5,042 nt of DNA, taken from positions 1 through 5,042 of the forward strand of contig JAIXQV010000162.1 of assembly GCA_027485535.1 (NCBI GenBank). The letters run 5' to 3'. This document shows, piece by piece, positions 1 through 5,042 of this stretch; the stretch's first letter is position 1; every line of letters starts with the position of its first letter. Both the position numbers and the translations under genes were made by a program. Source of the stretch: Oxalobacteraceae bacterium (GTDB lineage: Bacteria > Pseudomonadota > Gammaproteobacteria > Burkholderiales > Burkholderiaceae_D). The notes under the pieces are model-generated. The model was not told the DNA's origin. It worked only from the letters and a program-made list of their open reading frames with translations, and ran no database searches.

Positions 1-542
1 AGCACTTCACCTCTGACATCCAACACTCCGGGCGGCTGCTCGATTCCCAGTCGCAGCGGAACCGAACGAACAGTTCCGATATTGGCGGTAACATCTTCGC
101 CGGCATTGCCATCGCCGCGGGTTGCTGCTTGCACCAGCACACCATCGACATAGCGCAAATTGATCGCAAGTCCATCGAATTTCAGTTCACAGGCGTACTC
201 GACATCGCCAGATTGGCCCAGTCCTTCACTCACGCGACGATCAAAGGCGTGTATGTCGTCTTCAGAAAATCCATTGTTGATCGACAGCATGGGCACGTCA
301 TGCTGTACCTGCGCGAACTCGGGCAGTGGTGCGCCACCCACGCGCTGCGTCGGCGAGTCGGCGGTGATGAGATCAGGATGTTTTGTCTCGAGCTGCTGCA
401 GCTCAATAAAGAGGGTGTCGTATTCAGCATCGGGGATCGTCGGCTGATCGAGCACATAGTAGGCATGAGCGTGACGATTCAGCTCCTCACGCAACCACTG
501 GATGCGTGCGCTGTCGCTCTCGTGTCCGGTTGCAGCGTTCAC
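1..542 (-). CDS. ligA: NAD+-dependent DNA ligase LigA, N-terminal part (3' end outside window)
   Basis: LigA seals nicks in duplex DNA during replication and repair, using NAD+ to adenylate an active-site lysine. My translation gives 180 complete codons before the window edge. Domain Ia carries Y28, Y29, D38, Y41 and D42 (PDAEYD), the NMN-binding region; E. coli has Tyr-His where this protein has Tyr-Tyr. The adenylation motif CELKFDG places the catalytic lysine at K121, with D123 and G124. A nucleotide-binding stretch TRGDGNAGEDVT follows at 141-152, and motif III RGEV ends at 177-180. These residues sit at a constant offset of six from E. coli LigA (K115, E173), so the reading is free of indels. 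I chose the GTG at 540-542 as start because homology begins shortly after it; no ATG is available and no clear Shine-Dalgarno precedes it. It begins 25 bases after the zipA stop, suggesting one transcript with coupled translation. The OB, zinc-finger, HhH and BRCT domains lie outside. Confidence 0.96.
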   Translation of the reverse strand, partial: MNAATGHESDSARIQWLREELNRHAHAYYVLDQPTIPDAEYDTLFIELQQLETKHPDLITADSPTQRVGGAPLPEFAQVQHDVPMLSINNGFSEDDIHAFDRRVSEGLGQSGDVEYACELKFDGLAINLRYVDGVLVQAATRGDGNAGEDVTANIGTVRSVPLRLGIEQPPGVLDVRGEV

Positions 543-567
543 GGAAATGAGCAGCAGCGCAGTTCGT

Positions 568-1656
568 TCAGGCGAACAAGCGCTGCGCCAGTGGCGATCC
601 GGCAGGGATACCTGCCTGCGCCATGGCGCGATAGAAATCAGCGACCTGTTCGGCAATCGCAGTCAGCGCAGCATCCGGCAATGGCTGGCCTTCATCGTCG
701 ACCACCGCACCGGATAACCGGTTCGCCAGTGACTTGGCAAAAGCCGTCATCGCCTTGAAACCACCGCGATCAGGCGCTACGAGTGCAACTGGCAACAACA
801 GGGTGATTTTGGCGCTCGTATCGTCAGACGGATTGGCATTCACGTTTACCGAGAACAGCAAGCCGCCCTCACCATCGGGCATCACCAATTTGCCGTCGGG
901 ACGCAACTCCATACCCTGCCGTTGCAGTGCTGGCTTGAGCGTGGCCATCGGCCATGGCGCTGCGCTCGCACGTACATTGATTGACAACTGAGCATCGAAT
1001 TCCTGTAACAGCTGGTGCAGCGAGCGTGCCTTTCCGACTACATCACTCATATCGGGCAAATCAGGTCTGGCACCTAAATCGTCAGCCATTTGATCGAGTC
1101 GCGAGGCCAGCTCGGAAAACTCCAACTCAGTCAGCGGACCACTGCGCGTTGCCAGTTGCACGCCGACCTGCAGTTGCTGATAAACCCCGCCGACTGCTGC
1201 CAGTTCCCAATGACCGTCATCACTGAGCCCCGCCACCTTCACCGGCTTGCTACCCACCAGATGCAAGTGCTGAAACGCCTGCACCACGCGCTCGCCGCGC
1301 AGGGGTGCATCAAGCAGAATAGGGACAATACAGTCAATCGCAGGATCCAACGGCGAACGACGCACTGCTGCTGATTGAAGATGGGAATCGTGCGATTCGA
1401 CAGACGCCTCCTGCGCGTGTTCTACCTCAACGGCTGGCGCATGCCCGACCACCACATCCGGGCCCTCGAAGGGTGACAACACGGGTTCTTGACGCGATGA
1501 CGGCTGACCCTCTGCCATCAGCACATCATCCTGCGCAGTCGAAAAAGCCTGCTCTACGGATTTTTTGGCGCGCCATTCCTGCCATTTGTTGTAGGCAATC
1601 ACGCCGACCACGACCACCACTCCTAAGCCAATGAGGCTCTCTTGCAGCTGAATCAT
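568..1656 (-). CDS. zipA: Cell division protein ZipA (FtsZ membrane anchor), betaproteobacterial type
   Basis: ZipA tethers FtsZ to the inner membrane and stabilises the early Z-ring. The 362-residue product starts with a short periplasmic tip and one hydrophobic segment at about 7-22 (IGLGVVVVVGVIAY), followed by the basic stretch KWQEWRAKK, as expected of an N-out, C-in anchor. An acidic, Gln/Glu/Val-rich linker covers about 35-100. The C-terminal FtsZ-binding domain is about 220-350: strand LSINV, helix to about 248, core strands LLFSVNVN and KITLLLPV, the long helix FKAMTAFAKSLANRL, then VVDDEGQPLPDAAL and a final helix ending FYRAM. The VVDDEG..L block matches E. coli VVLDDQRRMMTPQKL. 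Residues 105-218 are structured-looking rather than disordered and may be a second copy of the fold. E. coli ZipA is 328 residues. The start is the only ATG ahead of the membrane segment, with a weak AGAG ribosome site. The gene lies between smc and ligA, as in related bacteria. Confidence 0.93.
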   Translation of the reverse strand: MIQLQESLIGLGVVVVVGVIAYNKWQEWRAKKSVEQAFSTAQDDVLMAEGQPSSRQEPVLSPFEGPDVVVGHAPAVEVEHAQEASVESHDSHLQSAAVRRSPLDPAIDCIVPILLDAPLRGERVVQAFQHLHLVGSKPVKVAGLSDDGHWELAAVGGVYQQLQVGVQLATRSGPLTELEFSELASRLDQMADDLGARPDLPDMSDVVGKARSLHQLLQEFDAQLSINVRASAAPWPMATLKPALQRQGMELRPDGKLVMPDGEGGLLFSVNVNANPSDDTSAKITLLLPVALVAPDRGGFKAMTAFAKSLANRLSGAVVDDEGQPLPDAALTAIAEQVADFYRAMAQAGIPAGSPLAQRLFA

Positions 1657-1691
1657 TCGCGTTCTCTGTCGAGACTATTCAATAAAGAAAC

Positions 1692-1697
1692 ATTTTA
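1692..1697 (-). promoter_or_regulatory. Candidate -10 box for zipA-ligA
   Basis: On the minus strand the hexamer TAAAAT matches the sigma-70 consensus TATAAT at five of six positions. It lies 35 bases upstream of the zipA start, a sensible distance for a short leader. No good -35 box stands 16-18 bases upstream; the hexamer at 17-base spacing is GGTAAT. The promoter would be weak or activator-dependent. It offers zipA its own transcription start separate from smc. Inferred from sequence only. Confidence 0.4.
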
Positions 1698-1774
1698 ACG
1701 GAGATCGCCCCCGCATTACCTGCGCAAGTGCGTCAAACCGCTGCCAAATCGCCGAGCATGCCCACCACTGAAAT

Positions 1775-1799
1775 ATTGTCAAACAAGAAAGTTGACAAT
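1775..1799. repeat. Perfect 8-bp inverted repeat overlapping a -35 box (candidate operator)
   Basis: The arms ATTGTCAA (1775-1782) and TTGACAAT (1792-1799) are exact reverse complements separated by 9 bases, so the half-site centres are 17 bases apart. The right arm contains the -35 hexamer TTGACA of the small gene's candidate promoter, so a protein bound to the dyad would block polymerase. A third copy of the core TTGTCA lies at 1820-1825, just after the candidate -10 box. No T-run follows, so it is not a terminator. The binding protein is unknown. Part of the symmetry could come from two back-to-back TTGACA boxes. Confidence 0.45.
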
Positions 1800-1819
1800 G
1801 ATCAACAGCGGCCTAGATT
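1792..1819 (+). promoter_or_regulatory. Candidate sigma-70 promoter of the 71-residue gene
   Basis: The -35 box TTGACA at 1792-1797 is a perfect consensus match. A -10-like TAGATT at 1814-1819 follows with 16-base spacing and matches four of six consensus positions. Transcription would begin near 1826, giving a leader of about 40 bases that includes the Shine-Dalgarno at 1856-1860. The orientation and distance fit the downstream gene. Confidence 0.5.
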
Positions 1820-1855
1820 TTGTCATTACGATAACTCTCTGTTGGCTCAGCCCAT

Positions 1856-1860
1856 GGAGG
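1856..1860 (+). promoter_or_regulatory. Strong Shine-Dalgarno for the 71-residue gene
   Basis: GGAGG stands seven bases ahead of the ATG at 1868, an optimal site and spacing. It is much stronger than the sites before zipA and ligA in this window. It both fixes the start and argues that the short reading frame is really translated. Confidence 0.7.
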
Positions 1861-1867
1861 AAAACGG

Positions 1868-2083
1868 ATGTCGAACGCCACAGGAATCAAGCTGAACGCT
1901 TGGAACACGCTATCGCTGCGGTTCTGGACCCGCCGTGTCCGCCGCTGGTACTACAAGCGCACCGAAGAACACTACATGATCTGCGCTGCCGTCGAGAACG
2001 CTCGCATGCGGGAGGCCGAAGAAAACGAGGCCTATTATCAAAAGCGCGCCGCCATGGCACGCGCGGCGCTGCGTTTCGACTGA
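1868..2083 (+). CDS. Small basic protein of unknown function (71 residues)
   Basis: I do not recognise this family. The protein has a short polar start and then a strongly basic, aromatic stretch at 16-31 (SLRFWTRRVRRWYYKR). From about 32 to 71 it is alanine-, glutamate- and arginine-rich, likely helical, and ends LRFD. I count 14 Lys/Arg against 8 Asp/Glu, and a single cysteine at residue 39. There is no signal peptide or membrane helix, so it is probably cytoplasmic; the basic aromatic stretch could contact nucleic acid or membrane lipid, which is inference. Support for a real gene: a consensus -35 box, an ideal Shine-Dalgarno, an ATG at the expected spacing, and a frame that fills the gap exactly up to the smc stop. 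It lies opposite to smc, zipA and ligA and converges on smc with no spacer. Against: it is short, and I cannot test its conservation. Confidence 0.68.
   Translation: MSNATGIKLNAWNTLSLRFWTRRVRRWYYKRTEEHYMICAAVENARMREAEENEAYYQKRAAMARAALRFD
2040..2069 (-). terminator. Candidate rho-independent terminator for smc, inside the opposing gene
   Basis: GCGCCGC (2046-2052) and GCGGCGC (2063-2069) form a 7-bp all-G/C stem with a 10-base loop. Read on the minus strand it is followed two bases later by TTTT and then an A/T-rich stretch (down to 2033). It begins 15 bases past the smc stop, a usual place for a terminator. The U-run is short, and the sequence also encodes the Ala/Arg-rich tail of the small protein, so chance from codon choice is possible. 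In the plus direction only TTT follows, which is weaker. If active, it would cut smc off from zipA-ligA. Confidence 0.38.
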
Positions 2084-5042
2084 TCAGGCGGCCTGTTGCT
2101 GCGCGGCAAAGTTCGAGGCCGCCGCCATATCCACCGCGACAATGCGGGAGACGCCCTGCTCCTGCATCGTTACCCCAATGAGCTGCTGTGCCATCTCCAT
2201 CGCGATCTTGTTGTGCGAGATGAACAAGAATTGCGTAGCGGCTGCCATTTTCTTGACCATATTGCAGAAGCGCTCGGTATTGGCGTCATCGAGTGGCGCG
2301 TCGACCTCATCGAGCAAACAGAATGGCGCTGGATTCAGCTGGAAGATAGAGAACACCAGCGCCGTCGCCGTCAGCGCTTTTTCGCCACCGGACAGCAGAT
2401 GAATCGTGGCGTTCTTCTTGCCGGGTGGTTGTGCCATCACCTGAACACCGGAATCCAGAATTTCCTCGCCCGTCATCACCAGCTTGGCCGTACCACCGCC
2501 AAACAGAATTGGGAACAGTTCGCCAAACTGCTGATTGACCTTGTCGAAAGTATCTTTCAGCAGTTCGCGCGTTTCCATATCGATCTTGTGGATCGCGTTT
2601 TCGAGCGTCGTAATCGCCTCGGTCAGATCGGCATTTTGCGCATCGAGGAACTGTTTGCGTTCGCTGGCCTGCGCCAGCTCGTCGAGTGCGGCCAGGTTCA
2701 CCGGGCCAAGCGCATTGATGGAATTGGTCAGTCGCGTGACCTCACCTTGCAGGTAAGACGGACGGAGTTCGTCGCTCAGTTTTTCTGCCAGCGCGGCCTC
2801 GTCGGCGTTTGCGTTCGCCAGTGACTCGGCATACTGCTCTTGGTTCATGCGCGCAGCCTGTTCTTTTAGCTGCAGCTCGACAATACGATCACGGATCGGC
2901 TGCAGACCACGCTCGGCAGCGAGTTTGGATTCATCTTGGGCGCGCATGCGCTGGGTCAGTTGATCCAGTTCATGGCGCGCATTCGAGAGCACCAACTCCT
3001 GCTCACTACGTTGTTCGAGCAAGCTCTGCAAGCCCGCTTGTGCGGTACGGTCGTCGAGTTGCTCCAGCTCCAGAGTGCCTTGCTCCATGCTGGCAAACAG
3101 TTGCGCTGATTGCTCCAGCGCCGTGGTGATATTACGCTTCAGTTCTTCGATACGGTTTTCATGCGCGCGCAACGCGAATTCCGCCTGCTGCGCCGCCAGC
3201 GCCAGTTCGCGCACATGCTCACGCGCCTGATTCAATGCAGCTTCGCGCTCCAGATACACCGTCTGACCATCTTCATGCGCTTCCTGCACCTTCGCCAGCT
3301 CGGTATCGAGTTGTTCCAGCGCCTGCTCTGCGTTGGTCTGCAGTTGACGCTGCTCGGCTTCCTGCGTAGCAATCTCGTTCAGATCGTTACCGATCTGTGT
3401 GCTGCGCTCACTGAAGCGCTCAACCGCTTCGGTCAGTTTCAGCAAATCCATTTGCAAGGTATGCAGCGTTTGCTGCTGCGTGCTGACCCGCTGTGTCAGT
3501 TCTTCCAAACGCTGTGTGCCCTGCGTGAGGGCAGCATCGGCGCGTACCGAACGCTGTCTCGACTCATCCGCCAGCATCTGTTGCGCACGCACCTGACGAA
3601 CCAGGTTATCGATTTCCTGTTGACGCGCCAACATGCCATCCTGCTCGGAATCCGATGCATGGAATCGCACCGACAAGCGACTAATCAGATGCCCCTCGCG
3701 CGTGACCAGCGTGGCACCCAAAGGCAGCTTGGATCGATCCAGCAGAGCACCCGCAGCATCGTCAGCGACATACACCTGGTGCAGCCAATCCTGCAGCAGT
3801 GCGCGCAAGCCGGGGTCATCCACTTTCATCATGGACATCAGCGTTTTCAATCCGGATGGCGCAGACTCGTTCGTGTTCGCCGTGCCGCTCAAGGAATATA
3901 GCGAGAGCTTGGCGGGCGGGGCATCGCCAAAAAATGCTTTTGCCCAATCGAGATTAGACACTTCCAACGCACCCGTGCGCTCACGTAGCACGGATTCCAA
4001 CGCAACTTCCCAGCCCGGCTCGATCGACAGCTTCTGCCACAAACGGGGCAGCTTGCCGAGTTCATGCTTGTTCAGCCAAGGTGCTACTTTGCCCTCGGTT
4101 TGTACGTTTTCCTGCAGCTGCTTTAAGGCAGCGAGTCTGGCTTCGAGCTGCGCATGCTTGGCGGTTTCAGTATTGACTGATTCCTGCGCATCACGGCGCT
4201 CCTGCTCCAGCAATGGCTGTTGCTCGCGCGCCGTTGTTAGCTCCGCCTGCGACTGCTCGAGTTGCGTTTGTTTTTGCTCGACCTGCGACTTCAAATTACT
4301 GAGATGCGCGGTATCTGGCAAAGACAGTGCGTTCTTTTCTTGCGCGAGCCGTTCGCGGCGCTGTGTCAGCGTCGCGAGAATATTGGAGGCATTACGCTGA
4401 TGCGTCGACTCAAGCTCGATACGCTGCTGCACCTGCATGATGCGCGAGCGCGATTCGGTGGTTGCCAGTTGCGCGCTCCGCCAAGATTCTTCAATCGCCG
4501 GCAGCGACGCTTGCTTGCTCTGCAAAGCCTGCTGCGCCTCGCTCACGCGTGCGCCATGCGATGTCAGATCAGTCTCGGCTTGTTCAAGCTCTGCCTCGAA
4601 TTGGGTGCTCTGACGCTGCCATTGCTCGCGTTGCGCAGTCAACGAGTTAAGTTGCGTTTGCAATCGGGTACGCGACTCAATCACGAAACGAATCTGCGCT
4701 TCTAGGCTACCGATTTCTGCATTGGTCTGGTATAGGGCGCCCTGCGCCTGATGCATGCGATCGCCGGCAGCATAATGCTCCTGCCGCAGTTGCTCCAACT
4801 CGGTTTCAACATGACGTAGCTTGGCGGTTTGCTCTTCCAGCTCGATTTGCGCCTTATCGATATCGCGCAGGAATTTTTGCTGCTCATTGGCAGCCTCGTT
4901 TTTTCTGAGCAGCCACAGTAGTTTCTGTTTCTCATCTTGCTCGGATTGCAGCTCGTGATATTTCTGCGCGACCTCGGCCTGCTTCTCCAGCTTCACGACG
5001 TTTTGGTTCAGCTCGCGCAGAATGTCCTCGACGCGTTGCAAG
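2084..5042 (-). CDS. smc: Chromosome segregation protein SMC (5' end outside window)
   Basis: SMC is the ATPase core of the bacterial condensin that compacts and helps segregate the chromosome on the nucleoid. The visible 985 residues begin inside the first coiled-coil arm (LQRVEDILREL); the N-terminal lobe with Walker A, roughly the first 185 residues by family architecture, lies beyond the right edge. Numbering from the first visible codon, residues 1-315 are Gln/Glu-rich coiled coil. About 316-470 is the hinge, including LPRLWQKLSIEPGWEVALES at 331-350. About 471-785 is the returning coiled coil, and about 800-985 is the C-terminal ATPase lobe. The lobe has GGGTAKL (848-854), the signature LSGGEK (883-888), Walker B LLDEVD with D911 and E912, and the switch histidine H943 in SHNK. 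All catalytic residues of this half are intact. The apparent first codon is TTG for leucine, an internal codon rather than a start. The stop abuts that of the opposing small gene. Confidence 0.97.
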   Translation of the reverse strand, partial: LQRVEDILRELNQNVVKLEKQAEVAQKYHELQSEQDEKQKLLWLLRKNEAANEQQKFLRDIDKAQIELEEQTAKLRHVETELEQLRQEHYAAGDRMHQAQGALYQTNAEIGSLEAQIRFVIESRTRLQTQLNSLTAQREQWQRQSTQFEAELEQAETDLTSHGARVSEAQQALQSKQASLPAIEESWRSAQLATTESRSRIMQVQQRIELESTHQRNASNILATLTQRRERLAQEKNALSLPDTAHLSNLKSQVEQKQTQLEQSQAELTTAREQQPLLEQERRDAQESVNTETAKHAQLEARLAALKQLQENVQTEGKVAPWLNKHELGKLPRLWQKLSIEPGWEVALESVLRERTGALEVSNLDWAKAFFGDAPPAKLSLYSLSGTANTNESAPSGLKTLMSMMKVDDPGLRALLQDWLHQVYVADDAAGALLDRSKLPLGATLVTREGHLISRLSVRFHASDSEQDGMLARQQEIDNLVRQVRAQQMLADESRQRSVRADAALTQGTQRLEELTQRVSTQQQTLHTLQMDLLKLTEAVERFSERSTQIGNDLNEIATQEAEQRQLQTNAEQALEQLDTELAKVQEAHEDGQTVYLEREAALNQAREHVRELALAAQQAEFALRAHENRIEELKRNITTALEQSAQLFASMEQGTLELEQLDDRTAQAGLQSLLEQRSEQELVLSNARHELDQLTQRMRAQDESKLAAERGLQPIRDRIVELQLKEQAARMNQEQYAESLANANADEAALAEKLSDELRPSYLQGEVTRLTNSINALGPVNLAALDELAQASERKQFLDAQNADLTEAITTLENAIHKIDMETRELLKDTFDKVNQQFGELFPILFGGGTAKLVMTGEEILDSGVQVMAQPPGKKNATIHLLSGGEKALTATALVFSIFQLNPAPFCLLDEVDAPLDDANTERFCNMVKKMAAATQFLFISHNKIAMEMAQQLIGVTMQEQGVSRIVAVDMAAASNFAAQQQAA

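Larger units (their letters stand above)
1657..1867. promoter_or_regulatory. Divergent intergenic region between zipA and the 71-residue gene
   Basis: This 211-base non-coding stretch separates two genes that point away from each other, so it must hold the start signals of the small plus-strand gene and probably those of zipA-ligA. It is visibly more A/T-rich than the flanking genes at 1680-1698 and 1770-1840. It holds a consensus -35 box inside an inverted repeat, a -10-like TAAAAT facing zipA, and a Shine-Dalgarno. I found no RNA gene or riboswitch-like fold by eye. Confidence 0.7.

Noticed and set aside
129..758. Plus-strand frame of 209 codons spanning ligA and zipA
   Set aside because: It runs opposite two well-supported genes and crosses their junction, with no family resemblance and no clear ribosome site.
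1731..1736. TTGACG on the minus strand as -35 box for zipA
   Set aside because: It lies 33 bases from the TAAAAT -10 candidate, too far, and no -10-like hexamer stands at 16-18 bases.
1777..1782. Minus-strand TTGACA as -35 box for a second zipA promoter
   Set aside because: The hexamers 16-18 bases downstream (around CATGCT) match the -10 consensus poorly; it is better read as the left arm of the dyad.
2087..2123. Inverted repeat GGCGGCC / GGCCGCC with a 23-base loop at the smc 3' end, considered as a terminator for the small gene
   Set aside because: The loop is long and no T-run follows on the plus strand. The repeat is explained by alanine codons at the SMC C-terminus.
1792..2181. Plus-strand frame of 129 codons overlapping the small gene
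   Set aside because: It begins inside the candidate -35 box, has no ribosome site, and runs into the smc 3' end; the frame starting at 1868 has the strong Shine-Dalgarno.
3110..3901. Long plus-strand frame (263 codons) opposite smc, and similar ones at 2096-2824 and 3633-4400
   Set aside because: They lie antisense to the intact SMC coding sequence. Their Arg/Gln/Leu/His- or Ser/Cys-rich composition is what reverse-reading a Gln/Glu/Ala-rich coiled coil gives. None has a recognisable domain.

Overview
The window comes from a proteobacterium, most probably a betaproteobacterium of the Burkholderiales type. The evidence is the gene order smc - zipA - ligA, a long divergent ZipA, the SMC hinge style and the LigA 'MLSINNGF' motif. 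These family comparisons are from memory, and I cannot name a genus.

All three large genes read on the minus strand. From high to low coordinates they are: smc, a chromosome-condensation ATPase whose N-terminal ATPase lobe lies beyond the right edge (2084-5042); zipA, the FtsZ membrane anchor (568-1656); and ligA, the NAD+-dependent DNA ligase, running off the left edge (1-542). zipA and ligA are 25 bases apart and look co-transcribed. The cluster joins chromosome organisation, Z-ring anchoring and Okazaki-fragment sealing.

The unusual part is 1657-2083, between smc and zipA. A small plus-strand gene (1868-2083, 71 residues, unknown function) sits there with a strong Shine-Dalgarno. Its stop codon directly abuts the smc stop, so the two stops form the palindrome TGATCA. 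Upstream of it, 1657-1867 is a divergent regulatory region. It holds a consensus -35 box embedded in a perfect 8-bp dyad, a further half-site downstream, and a likely -10 box for zipA on the opposite strand. zipA-ligA may therefore be transcribed separately from smc.

A second observation concerns ZipA: the region between its membrane anchor and its C-terminal FtsZ-binding domain is not a low-complexity linker. It looks like a second, diverged copy of the C-terminal fold.

I saw no tRNA, rRNA, CRISPR array, insertion sequence or attachment site.
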